From NCBI GenBank assembly GCA_029688955.1, contig JARUKZ010000002.1, forward strand, positions 173,525 through 237,524: a stretch of DNA of 64,000 nucleotides, in the 5' to 3' direction. Below the pieces are notes generated by a model. It had not been told where the DNA came from. It made no database searches and worked only from the letters and a program-made list of their open reading frames with translations. The stretch's first letter is position 1, and each line of letters begins with the position of its first letter. This DNA is from Chitinispirillales bacterium ANBcel5. Its GTDB lineage: Bacteria > Fibrobacterota > Chitinivibrionia > Chitinivibrionales > Chitinispirillaceae. Positions 54,842 through 62,915 of this stretch are shown piece after piece. The position numbers were made by a program, and so were the translations under genes.

Positions 54842-56134
54842 TTAAATAGTATTCAGCACTTCGTCCAACGATTCTATAAGATCCTCCGGATGCTCAAGCC
54901 CCACAGAAAGTCGTATAAGATCTGGAGTAAGCCCACCTGCTGCCTGCTGCTCCTCGGTAAGCTGAGAATGACTTGTGCTTGCCGGATGAAGTATAAGACT
55001 CTTGGCATCCCCTACATTAGCCAGATGAGAGAAAAGTTTAATATTATCTATGACCTTGACTCCGGCATCATAGCCTCCCTTTACACCAAACACTACCATG
55101 CCGCCAAAACCCTTCTTTAGGTATTTGCTTGCAAGCGAGTATGACGGATCACCTTTAAGCCCCGGATATCGCACCCATGATACCGCTTTATGCGACTTCA
55201 AAAATTTGGCAACCTCAAGGGCATTTGAACTGTGCCGCTCCATACGTACCGGCAGGGTTTCAAGCCCCTGAATGAATATCCAGGAATTATCGGGTGATAT
55301 ACATCCACCAAGATTACGCAAAGGAACAGTGCGTAAACGAAGTGCAAAAGCAATCGGTGCAAGAGGTTCGGGCAGATCAGTAGCCCAGTGAAGCCCATGG
55401 TAATTTTTGTCGGCCTGCGTAAAGAGCGGATGCCGACCACTGTTCCAGTTAAAACGACCCGAGTCGGTTACTATCCCCCCTATCGCAGCACCATGACCAC
55501 CCATCCACTTGGTTAATGAGTTTATCACTATATCGGCTCCATGCTCAATGGCCCTGAAAAGATAGGGAGTGGTAAACGTACCATCTACAATGAGTGGGAT
55601 ATTATGCTCATGGGCGACTTTTGCGATTGCCTCTATGTCGGTGAAATCAAGAACCGGGTTCCCGATTGTCTCTACAAAAAAGGCCCGGGTCTTATCCGTT
55701 ACAGCCTTTTTGAAGCTGTCAGTATCCTTTTGATCCACAAATGTTGTTGTAATACCAAGCTCAGGCAGTATGGCATCAAACATGGTATAGGTCCCACCGT
55801 AAAGATTGGTTGCCGAAACGATCTCATCGCCTGAAGCTGCCAGAGTAACAATGGTGTTAAATATCGCAGAAGTACCCGAAGCCAGTGCCACTGACGCAGC
55901 TCCACCTTCAAGCTCAGTCACTCTCTGCTCAAGAACAGCCTGAGTCGGGTTCATCATTCTTGAATAAATATTACCCAATTCTTTAAGAGCAAACAGATTG
56001 GCAGCGTGTTCGGTGTTTTTAAAGGTAAAAGAAGTAGTTCTGTAAACAGGAACCCCTCTTGACATGGTTTCATCTATCGGCTGCCCTGCATGGAGTGCCT
56101 TCGTTTCAATTCTGTACTGCTTTTCTGAGCCCAT
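54842..56134 (-). CDS. metY: O-acetylhomoserine aminocarboxypropyltransferase (sulfhydrylase)
   Basis: 430 aa, the length of MetY rather than shorter MetB/MetZ. It uses sulfide or thiols with O-acetylhomoserine to make homocysteine. ETKALHAGQPIDETMSRGVPVYRTTSFTF and YSRMMNPTQAVLEQRVTELEGG are typical. The PLP lysine is in NSLTKWMGGHG (usual SATKYIGGHG). The specific insert with GLHWATDLPEPLAPIAFALRLRT is MetY-like. It follows cysK by 47 bases. Confidence 0.95.
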   Translation of the reverse strand: MGSEKQYRIETKALHAGQPIDETMSRGVPVYRTTSFTFKNTEHAANLFALKELGNIYSRMMNPTQAVLEQRVTELEGGAASVALASGTSAIFNTIVTLAASGDEIVSATNLYGGTYTMFDAILPELGITTTFVDQKDTDSFKKAVTDKTRAFFVETIGNPVLDFTDIEAIAKVAHEHNIPLIVDGTFTTPYLFRAIEHGADIVINSLTKWMGGHGAAIGGIVTDSGRFNWNSGRHPLFTQADKNYHGLHWATDLPEPLAPIAFALRLRTVPLRNLGGCISPDNSWIFIQGLETLPVRMERHSSNALEVAKFLKSHKAVSWVRYPGLKGDPSYSLASKYLKKGFGGMVVFGVKGGYDAGVKVIDNIKLFSHLANVGDAKSLILHPASTSHSQLTEEQQAAGGLTPDLIRLSVGLEHPEDLIESLDEVLNTI

Positions 56135-56181
56135 ACTCTAACTCCTCCTGTTTAGGCAATATCTATTATCATTTTTTTTTT

Positions 56182-57108
56182 TTAAGCCTGCTCATACAGC
56201 CACGTGCTCAAATACCTCTCACCTGCATCGGGTAATATAACCACAATAAGCTTTCCCTCATTCTCTTCTCTTTTAGCCACCTCAATGGCAGCCCATAGTG
56301 CCGCACCGGAAGAAATCCCCACAAGCAATCCTTCCTGACGGGCAGCGGCTCGTGCCGTTGCACCAGCATCAACCTCATCAACCTGTAGTATTTCATCAAT
56401 AAGTTCAGTTTTAAGAACATCCGGAACAAATCCCGCCCCTATGCCCTGAATTTTGTGAGGGCCGGGTTTTCCGCCCGAAAGCACCGGTGAACCAACCGGC
56501 TCCACTGCTATGGCCTTAAATGATGGTTTTCGGCTCTTTATCACCTCTGATACTCCGGTTATTGTTCCTCCGGTCCCAACTCCCGCTATCAGTATATCTA
56601 CCTTGCCGTCTGTATCCCGCCAGATCTCCTCTGCGGTAGTAATCTTGTGAATCTCTGGATTGGCGGGGTTGCTAAACTGCTGGAGCACAATTGATTCAGG
56701 TATCTCATCATTTAGCTCTTTTGCTTTGGCAATGGCACCTTTCATGCCCTTAAACCCCTCGGTTAGTACCAGTTCAGCGCCCAGGGCCTTTAGAAGTTTA
56801 CGCCGCTCAACGGACATAGTATCAGGCATGGTTAAAATTAACCGGTACCCTTTTGATGCTGCAATATACGCCAAAGCTATACCAGTGTTACCACTTGTAG
56901 GTTCAATCAAAACGGTACCCTGCTTTATGACTCCACGCTTCTCAGCATCCTCTATCATTGCCAGCCCGATTCTGTCTTTAACACTGGAAAGGGGATTAAA
57001 CAATTCAAGTTTACCGGCTATCTTTGCCCTTCCCTCAGTATTTAGCCTGTTTATCGACACCAGCGGGGTATTTCCAACCAATTTTCCAATCGATTCGGCA
57101 ATTTTCAT
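56182..57108 (-). CDS. cysK: cysteine synthase A
   Basis: 308 aa. It makes cysteine from O-acetylserine and sulfide. [27 protein letters not shown] (PLP lysine), [32 protein letters not shown] and [14 protein letters not shown] are all as in CysK. It is first in a run with metY and the cus genes. A promoter is visible upstream on the minus strand at 57220-57248. Confidence 0.96.
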   Translation of the reverse strand: MKIAESIGKLVGNTPLVSINRLNTEGRAKIAGKLELFNPLSSVKDRIGLAMIEDAEKRGVIKQGTVLIEPTSGNTGIALAYIAASKGYRLILTMPDTMSVERRKLLKALGAELVLTEGFKGMKGAIAKAKELNDEIPESIVLQQFSNPANPEIHKITTAEEIWRDTDGKVDILIAGVGTGGTITGVSEVIKSRKPSFKAIAVEPVGSPVLSGGKPGPHKIQGIGAGFVPDVLKTELIDEILQVDEVDAGATARAAARQEGLLVGISSGAALWAAIEVAKREENEGKLIVVILPDAGERYLSTWLYEQA

Positions 57109-57179
57109 AAATAGGTACCCCTCTCACTTTGTTTGTTCCTACATAAAGCTTTAATAAGCTAAGTTAAATCCCTTTGTTT

Positions 57180-57212
57180 GGACCACAAAAATCACGCCGT
57201 TCAGAGTGGCCC
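57180..57212 (-). promoter_or_regulatory. leader hairpin upstream of cysK
   Basis: GGACCAC (57180-57186) pairs with GTGGCCC (57206-57212), one G-T, in the presumed 5' UTR of cysK. It does not match an S-box. Role unknown. Confidence 0.35.
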
Positions 57213-57219
57213 ACACTTA

Positions 57220-57248
57220 AATATATCATTGTTGATCGGTTTGGTCAA
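57220..57248 (-). promoter_or_regulatory. sigma-70-like promoter for cysK
   Basis: Reading the minus strand, TTGACC (57248-57243), a 17-base spacer and TATATT (57225-57220) form a near-consensus promoter about 105 bases before the cysK ATG. The -35 region is inside a TTGA/TCAA inverted repeat that could bind a regulator. Confidence 0.6.
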
Positions 57249-57576
57249 CATTTAATTGCATAGTCACCCATTTTGGTGAAATATGAGCGATGAATCTTGA
57301 AGCAGGAAAAGATATATAGGTTTGCTGTTTTATTCCTGTTCCTGTCTTTAATTCCTAATTCCGGATTCTTTTTAAAGATGCGCCCGGAAACTTGTTTGAC
57401 CCGTGTAAGCGTGTACCACGTTGGGTGCAGTCCATCCAAACGATTCCTTATGAGTTCGCATACCGGGCTCATAAGTAGGGTTTGATTTATTGTAGTGCTT
57501 TTATTTTTTTTAGGGCAAAGACTAAAGTTATCTGAGATGTTGTTGGGACTTTTTTTATCTGAATACGGAGGTGAAT
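57249..57576. other. intergenic region with an 8-bp hairpin
   Basis: No gene. A CTTATGAG/CTCATAAG inverted repeat at 57447-57475 is the only clear structure; it may belong to the leader of the downstream small membrane protein. Confidence 0.4.
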
Positions 57577-57798
57577 ATGGGTTTTATAACCTGGGCAAAC
57601 TCGATAGTAAAAACATTTACTATTACAGATATCTTTTTAATAGAACTAAGTTCTTTGGCGTTTGGGATACTGCTTGCATCATTATTCCCATCGCTAACAG
57701 CAATAAAAATTTGGTGGATTGCGATAATAGTTATTGCATTGGCTATCAAACCATTGCATAAGGTGTATAGCAGTTCCCGAAACAAAAGTACAATATAA
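57577..57798 (+). CDS. small membrane protein, function unknown
   Basis: 73 aa from the ATG at 57577, chosen because GGAGG lies five bases upstream. Two hydrophobic segments (about residues 17-38 and 44-60) and a basic Ser-rich tail. It is followed after 41 bases by a DUF3784-like protein on the same strand. No family recognised. Confidence 0.6.
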   Translation: MGFITWANSIVKTFTITDIFLIELSSLAFGILLASLFPSLTAIKIWWIAIIVIALAIKPLHKVYSSSRNKSTI

Positions 57799-57839
57799 AT
57801 GCCAATAACTACCGGAGCCATTTTGAAAGGAACGACCAT

Positions 57840-58166
57840 ATGCCCGAATTCATTTCTGCGATCCTTACTGCAACTGTTTTGGTCCTGCTTGGCTACCTTA
57901 TTAAGCATAAGCAGTGGGCCTTTCTAATCTCAGGTTACAACACCTCTTCAAAGCAAAAGAAAGAAGAGTACGACAAGGAAGCGTTATGTAACGGAACCGG
58001 TGGATTACTTTTTGTATTGGCGGCAGTTTTATTGCTGTCTTCGATAGGCTATCTATTTACGATAAGATGGATTCCCACTGCTGGTTGGATAGTATTTACA
58101 TTGATAATTATCGGGTTTTTAGTATATGCAAATACCGGAAACAGGTATAAGAAAAGAAGCGAATAG
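57840..58166 (+). CDS. DUF3784-like small membrane protein
   Basis: 108 aa with three hydrophobic segments (about 5-22, 50-72, 78-98). The block GYLIKHKQWAFLISGYNTSSKQKKEEYDKEALCNGTGGLL fits the DUF3784 signature (G-x-LI-x-K, GYNT, KEEYDKE-L). Function unknown. It seems to be paired with the small membrane protein before it. Confidence 0.75.
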   Translation: MPEFISAILTATVLVLLGYLIKHKQWAFLISGYNTSSKQKKEEYDKEALCNGTGGLLFVLAAVLLLSSIGYLFTIRWIPTAGWIVFTLIIIGFLVYANTGNRYKKRSE

Positions 58167-58203
58167 AAAGAAAGTCACCAGGCAGCCATTTTAAACCCAT
58201 CCT

Positions 58204-59145
58204 TTATATCGCGAATTTTCGCTCGTTAGTGAAAACCACTGTCACCCAATGGTCCCCTTCATACTTCTCATTAATTTTTGCAATGATCTCTTTGCGAATA
58301 CTGTCCTGTTCCCGAATAGAAAGATCTATATTCTTTTTCCCGACAATAAAATCAACTTCCAGCCACAGGTTCTGGCGTGGTTTGGTCACTCTGGTAAATG
58401 ATTCCTGAAATCGCCAGGCATTCTGAATATCGTTGATTACCCTATCTACATAAGCACTGCTTTCGTCGGTTGGACGCATATCAAGGAGTGACCGTAATGC
58501 TTTCCTGATTTCCTTGATAGGCCATTCGACAAAGTAAACACCTAAAACTATCATCATCACAGGATCAATGTAGGGTTGATAAGGAGCCAATGCTGGCACA
58601 AAGGTAAATCCATAGGCAATCAGAAACCCTATAAGAACCCCTAAAGAGACGATTGAATCTAAATACCACTCTGCTGCTTCGGTTCGTATAAGATTGGATT
58701 TTAATTTTTTGTTGGTTCTTATTAGAATCATGTACATCATTAAACAAAAAAGGAAGGCAAATATGGCGTACAGAAGACCCGCTCCCACATCAATCTCACG
58801 ACCTCCCTGAAAAATAGCTACAATCGCGGCTATCAATGAGCCTATGAGAAGGGCAATAAGGGCAATGTATTTGGTCAGTACCACTAACGGTTCAATTGTA
58901 TCCTTCCCAAACGGGAATCGCCTCCAATCGGATTTTTTCATGTAGCGAAATGCAAAAAGGCTAAAAAAGGATAAAAGTACACTAATAACAGAATAGAGGC
59001 CATCAAATATTATGACCTGCGAGCGTAATAAAACGCCTAAAAAAAACGCTATCAGCGCAAAAGATAAGGCTCCATAAGAAGATGCTTTCAAATACTTCTC
59101 TTCTTTTATGCTTTTGGGAACCTTTTTTTCCTCATCCATCTCCAT
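58204..59145 (-). CDS. cation diffusion facilitator (CDF) family transporter with altered metal site
   Basis: 313 aa. Six membrane segments and a C-terminal domain (VDFIVGKKNIDLSIREQDSIRKEIIAKI) fit the CDF family. TM2 has FDGLYSVISVLLS and TM5 has EWYLDSIVS: the usual HxxxD or DxxxD metal pairs are only partly there (D in FDG, D in LDS). That may change metal choice from Zn to Fe or Mn, or reflect a divergent subgroup. GGAG stands before the ATG. Not in an operon with the cus genes. Confidence 0.85.
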   Translation of the reverse strand: MEMDEEKKVPKSIKEEKYLKASSYGALSFALIAFFLGVLLRSQVIIFDGLYSVISVLLSFFSLFAFRYMKKSDWRRFPFGKDTIEPLVVLTKYIALIALLIGSLIAAIVAIFQGGREIDVGAGLLYAIFAFLFCLMMYMILIRTNKKLKSNLIRTEAAEWYLDSIVSLGVLIGFLIAYGFTFVPALAPYQPYIDPVMMIVLGVYFVEWPIKEIRKALRSLLDMRPTDESSAYVDRVINDIQNAWRFQESFTRVTKPRQNLWLEVDFIVGKKNIDLSIREQDSIRKEIIAKINEKYEGDHWVTVVFTNERKFAI

Positions 59146-59479
59146 AGTTTGGTCTCCATCAACGCAATGTTACTCTTTCTACCCTCACCCGATAAGAAAA
59201 TCTAATTCTATGAATTGATTATTCACACTACACCTGCTGCAGTGGTGAGAAGGCTGGCGCGCGTTCCTTTCCACCACTCTTTCAGTACTCCTGTCCCTCA
59301 GCTTACTGCTGCACTCTTAAGAGAGAGAGAGAGAGAATAGATAGCTCCCCAAGGCAAACAGCTCGCTGCTGTATCTATAAGGGAAATTTTCGCGTGTGGT
59401 ACGATATGGTGGTGGTCACATAATTCAAACAATTTTCACCCAACCATCCTGGCGAGTTCTGGTTTTTTGTCTCTCAGTT
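59146..59479. other. intergenic region with a GA microsatellite
   Basis: 334 bases. An (GA)8 run is at 59321-59336. Otherwise no gene or strong structure. It probably holds the CDF gene promoter. Confidence 0.5.
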
Positions 59480-60349
59480 CTATTGTTCAGCATACTCGTC
59501 ACTCCTTCTCCCATTATAATACCGCCAGTGTAAGTAAACAGCCCCTATCAGAAATAGTAAAGTAATCAAACTACCCTCCAGGCCAAAGTTACCACCAGAA
59601 ACAAGCTGGTGCCCCGTTCTTTCTATCTCTATAACTGCGGGACTAAAGTCCATACCAGACACTTCAAAACCGTATATATGACCTTGAAACAGATTCCAGG
59701 TAAAATGAATGCCAATCGGCACCCATAAGCCGCCGGTTACTTCTCTGCTGACACCAAACAAAATACCAGCAATAAATAAAACAATCAGTGGTATCGGATT
59801 TTGCATAATATCAGGATTTCCGATATGGAGTAAAGAAAAAAGGAGAGAGCCGGCAATGATTGCAGCTTTTACGCCAAAATGTTTTTTTAAAATCCCCTGC
59901 AGATAACCTCTGAGCAGTAATTCCTCTGAAATAGCGACCAGCAAAAACAAAATTATCCCCAGTCCTATGTTTTTTAAAACCTCTGAGTTAAATGACACAT
60001 TTGCGACCCTTACCCCTCCAAGTAACCACACAAAAAGAAAGGGTACAGTGATTAAGAAAATACCCCAAACAGAGCCCTCAACTCCTTTTGTCATTAAGCG
60101 ATTCTCTTTCCATCCCATAGAGAAATCATCTTTAAACATAGTATACACGATGAAGACAGCAGGAATAACTGCGACACTACTATATATCAAACTAAGAAAG
60201 AAGTCAGGTCCTACAGCCATCGTCTCAAACCCTGTAACGCCTAAAGTTATAGCTGACAATAAGGCAATACCTTGTGATAAAAAAACGGTAACTATAACTA
60301 TCACCAGTAGTCTGGCAAGTATACCTGAAACAATTTTAGCATTTTTCAT
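59480..60349 (-). CDS. CPBP-family intramembrane metalloprotease
   Basis: 289 aa, polytopic. The CPBP/CAAX-protease motifs are present: SEELLLRGYL (EExxxR), SLLFSLLHIGNP (FxxxH) and PIGIHFTWNLFQG (HxxxN). These enzymes cleave prenylated or other membrane proteins and include bacteriocin immunity proteins. It stands alone, upstream of the TA cassette and on the other strand. Confidence 0.92.
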   Translation of the reverse strand: MKNAKIVSGILARLLVIVIVTVFLSQGIALLSAITLGVTGFETMAVGPDFFLSLIYSSVAVIPAVFIVYTMFKDDFSMGWKENRLMTKGVEGSVWGIFLITVPFLFVWLLGGVRVANVSFNSEVLKNIGLGIILFLLVAISEELLLRGYLQGILKKHFGVKAAIIAGSLLFSLLHIGNPDIMQNPIPLIVLFIAGILFGVSREVTGGLWVPIGIHFTWNLFQGHIYGFEVSGMDFSPAVIEIERTGHQLVSGGNFGLEGSLITLLFLIGAVYLHWRYYNGRRSDEYAEQ

Positions 60350-60516
60350 TTACTGCACTCTCCTGTTCTACTGGTTTGCGGTAGAAACCAGCAGGTGTTA
60401 TTCAAGTATCGTGCCAAAAAGCATCTTTTTTCAGCGAAGATATAAAAGTAGCTGTAGCGATGTTGTTTTGAAAACGGCGAACAGTAGCTTCATTTTTTGT
60501 TTCGGTGGCTAATGAA
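60350..60516. other. upstream region of the CPBP gene
   Basis: No gene seen. It probably contains the minus-strand promoter of the CPBP protease gene. Confidence 0.4.
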
Positions 60517-60572
60517 TTTCGCTCAGTTGCGGTAAAATTGTAACATTAGCAGGTATAGCGGACCAGATATTG
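60517..60572 (+). repeat. 56-bp direct repeat, left copy, flanking the TA cassette
   Basis: 53 of 56 bases match 61854-61909; the first 41 are identical. The two copies are in the same orientation 1337 bases apart and enclose the toxin-antitoxin locus. Confidence 0.95.
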
Positions 60573-60582
60573 TGGGCAGTGT

Positions 60583-60603
60583 AACCTGTTTCCTATACAG
60601 GTT
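60583..60603. other. 7-bp hairpin just inside the left repeat
   Basis: AACCTGT (60583-60589) and ACAGGTT (60597-60603) around a 7-base loop. May be part of the mobile element end or of the leader. Confidence 0.45.
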
Positions 60604-60729
60604 GTTGGTGTCTGTTTATTCGCCACTGACATATATTGCGTTTCAATCCATAATGAATATTTTCTTTATCGTAATAACTATAAATTTATATCAAATTTGG
60701 TGGTACTTTTTTTGGTTTTCTGGTAGATA

Positions 60730-60797
60730 TATTCTATTTTGGAATAAAGTTTGTTATATTTGTATTTAGTATTGATAATTTTTTCCAATATAGAATA
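60730..60797 (+). promoter_or_regulatory. inverted-repeat operator around the TA promoter
   Basis: 15-base arms 60730-60744 and 60783-60797 match as an inverted repeat with one mismatch. The promoter lies between them, the expected arrangement for autorepression by the antitoxin. Confidence 0.65.
60751..60779 (+). promoter_or_regulatory. sigma-70-like promoter of the TA operon
   Basis: TTGTTA (60751-60756), 17-base spacer, GATAAT (60774-60779). Transcription would start about 45 bases before the ribosome site AAGGAG at 60830-60835. Confidence 0.6.
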
Positions 60798-60846
60798 ATA
60801 ATAGATCGCACACGTAATACTTTTATGAGAAGGAGTTCTCATAACT

Positions 60847-61204
60847 TTGCCTTGGGAGACGAAAATACACGAAACATATCCCGGAAAAAGGGATAAAAAG
60901 CTCTTTAAAAAACACTATCAGGAAGTAACTATTGTTTTGAATAATTTAAAAACCTATAAAGAGCTTTTGGAATCTGGAGAACATCCAGATTCCTTAAAAA
61001 ATTGCTTTCTTTTGTGCATGATGAAAAAAAGGTTTATATGCTATTGACCAAAGACCTCCTGTAAAAGGATTTCAGCTACGGCTTTATATTTATCCGGTTA
61101 TTGGTTATAAAACATTACACATACTGACGATTGGTGACAAGAATACTCAGAGTAGTGATATACAAGTATCTTATAAAAAAATTGAGGAGCTAAATAATGG
61201 ATAA
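60847..61204 (+). pseudogene. HigB/RelE-like toxin, frame broken at two poly-A tracts
   Basis: The first frame from a TTG at 60847 gives MPWETKIHETYPGKRDKKLF and onward, then stops early near 61047. Adding one A to the A6 tract (60996-61001) and one to the A7 tract (61024-61030) restores a single frame of 119 codons, with SFVHDEKKGLYAIDQ at the junction and KGFQLRLYIYPVIGYKTLHILTIGDKNTQSSDIQ at the end, a typical HigB/RelE-type C-terminus with GDK-xxQ. It would stop at 61202-61204, overlapping the antitoxin start by 8 bases. The gene is therefore inactive as written, or the two tracts are sequencing errors. Confidence 0.8.
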
Positions 61205-61769
61205 AACGATTTCTGAACTTAGCGAAGCTCTTGGATTTAACAAAACCGAACAAGAAAAAATAAGCAAGGCCATAGATAATCGATCATTGAGTCGCTATCT
61301 AACAATTTTGCGAGTAAAAAAAGGTTTAACTCAGGGTGCTATGGCAAAAAAAATGGGGGTTTCTCAATCTAACATTTCTAAGCTGGAACATTCTACTAAT
61401 GATAGAATTACAATAACAGATGTGAATAACTATGTACATACTTTAGGTTATGAATTGAAACTAGTCATCGGAAAACCAAAACCTTTAACAACGCAAATAC
61501 AATATGCTTACTATCATCTTGTTTCGTTATGCAAAGCATTAGGAAAAACAGAACGTAATGACCAAAAAATACTTAAAGGATTGGCTGAGTTTGAAAAAGT
61601 TGCGGCTCATTATATGGCGAAACTTGCATTTATGTTTCTGGAAAGTAGTGAATCTAAATACAACAAATTACAACAACACTCGCAACCTGAAATATGTATC
61701 GAAGAAGAGTCTTTAGATTCTGAAGACACTAAATTAGATACTGAACATCTAATCTGTTCTGACAAATAG
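61197..61769 (+). CDS. XRE-family antitoxin (HigA-like)
   Basis: 190 aa. Residues 35-85 form an XRE helix-turn-helix: LSRYLTILRVKKGLTQGAMAKKMGVSQSNISKLEHSTN. The rest (helical, then an acidic Ser/Glu tail DSEDTKLDTEHLICSDK) is longer than minimal HigA and may wrap the toxin. GAGGAG lies before the ATG, inside the toxin's end. It likely represses the TA promoter by binding the inverted repeat at 60730-60797. With the toxin frame broken it could be an orphan antitoxin. Confidence 0.88.
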   Translation: MDKTISELSEALGFNKTEQEKISKAIDNRSLSRYLTILRVKKGLTQGAMAKKMGVSQSNISKLEHSTNDRITITDVNNYVHTLGYELKLVIGKPKPLTTQIQYAYYHLVSLCKALGKTERNDQKILKGLAEFEKVAAHYMAKLAFMFLESSESKYNKLQQHSQPEICIEEESLDSEDTKLDTEHLICSDK

Positions 61770-61853
61770 TATTTACAATGTAGCCACAAAGAAAAAACTT
61801 AATTGAACGCTGATAACATCTGACTGGTACTGTTGGATAAAAGGAGTACCGTT

Positions 61854-61909
61854 TTTCGCTCAGTTGCGGTAAAATTGTAACATTAGCAGGTATATCGGGC
61901 CAGAAATTG
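61854..61909 (+). repeat. 56-bp direct repeat, right copy, flanking the TA cassette
   Basis: Partner of 60517-60572 with three mismatches. It starts 84 bases after the antitoxin stop and ends 45 bases before the convergent radical SAM gene stop. Confidence 0.95.
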
Positions 61910-61954
61910 GAGTCTGTTGTTTAAACAATTAATACAACCCTTCCACCCAAAAAC

Positions 61955-62908
61955 CTAAATGCCCAGGATACCGCTTGCCCTCTCATCCAGATACATTTTC
62001 AACCCGCGGGGAATCCTGTCTATCATACCTGAACTCCTCCACACCTCGGGGCTCTCCATGCACATATAGAGCGTTATATCGGGGTAGTGCTTTTCAAATT
62101 CATCTTTCATGGCCCGGTAGAAACTAACCCTGCAGGGGCGGGGGTAGCGAAGCTTACCATCTATTCCGGTAATCATTTCAGCGGCAAAAAGCGAGAGGTG
62201 CTTACCACTTTTCTTTAGGTGATGTTTTAGTGCGGGCATACTCCTGAAGCCCCCCATACTGCACCAGGCTATTTTTTGCGGGTTCTTTATATGCGAAAAT
62301 AGCATTCGAACTACTTCCCTGTACTCTTTTTCCCAACCATCATACCAGATCATAGGGTCAAAGTGAAAAGCCAGATTAAACCCCATCTCTTCACATTTGC
62401 GGGCAGCCCGAAGCCGCTCTTCAATAGAAGCGGTACCCTCCTCAAGCTTTGAGACCATCGATTGGGTGTTTAAAGAAAAACCGATCACCACTTTCCGCGG
62501 GGTTTTGATTTCACCGAGTGTATCGATATTGGTACTTTTGGTCTTAAACTCAATCAGTACATTTTTATACGGCTCTAAAAGCGCGGCAACTTTTTTTGAC
62601 ACTCCAAGCGTATTTTCCAAATACAGACTATCCGCAAACTCACCGGTACCAAACCTTAGAACTGAATTGTTTTGTTTGAGCTTTGTTTTAAGCTCATTCT
62701 CCAGATCATTAAAGTTTTCATACACTGTTTGATGCTGATGCTCAAGATACACCTGGAGTATACAGTAGTTACAGTACATTCCACACCCGGTAAGAGGGGT
62801 TATTATCTGGTAACCACAGCAAAGATACCCTCCGGTAGTTCCGGGACAGGGTTTCCAGAATTCTCCCTTGTTACGATCACTTACAAGTTTTTGTCTTTTA
62901 GAATTCAT
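61955..62908 (-). CDS. SPL-like radical SAM protein
   Basis: 317 aa from the ATG at 62908 (MNSKRQKLVSDRNKGEFWKPCPGT), 8 bases after the tcdA stop; the frame extends upstream but would overlap tcdA. The [4Fe-4S] triad is CGMYCNYC. FGTGEFADSLYLENT, VVIGFSLNTQSMVSKLEEGTASIEERLRAARKC and NLAFHFDPMIWYDGWEKEY resemble spore photoproduct lyase and its non-spore relatives (KsgB-like SPL family). Whether it repairs DNA or does something else is unclear. No sporulation genes are in the window. Confidence 0.85.
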   Translation of the reverse strand: MNSKRQKLVSDRNKGEFWKPCPGTTGGYLCCGYQIITPLTGCGMYCNYCILQVYLEHQHQTVYENFNDLENELKTKLKQNNSVLRFGTGEFADSLYLENTLGVSKKVAALLEPYKNVLIEFKTKSTNIDTLGEIKTPRKVVIGFSLNTQSMVSKLEEGTASIEERLRAARKCEEMGFNLAFHFDPMIWYDGWEKEYREVVRMLFSHIKNPQKIAWCSMGGFRSMPALKHHLKKSGKHLSLFAAEMITGIDGKLRYPRPCRVSFYRAMKDEFEKHYPDITLYMCMESPEVWRSSGMIDRIPRGLKMYLDERASGILGI

Positions 62909-62915
62909 AGGTTGT

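Noticed and set aside
57108..57248. SAM (S-box) or T-box riboswitch before cysK
   Set aside because: The leader is about 105 bases with one simple hairpin and lacks the conserved core sequences of either class.
57245..57472. 75-codon minus-strand ORF upstream of cysK
   Set aside because: It lacks a ribosome site and overlaps the promoter; the amino-acid sequence has no domain features.
60572..60769. 65-codon hydrophobic ORF inside the TA cassette
   Set aside because: No ribosome site, weak start codon, runs into the promoter/operator; hydrophobicity follows from AT-rich sequence.
60517..61909. 56-bp repeats as integron attC sites
   Set aside because: The length is about right for attC, but I find no matching RYYYAAC/GTTRRRY core pair and no integrase in the window.
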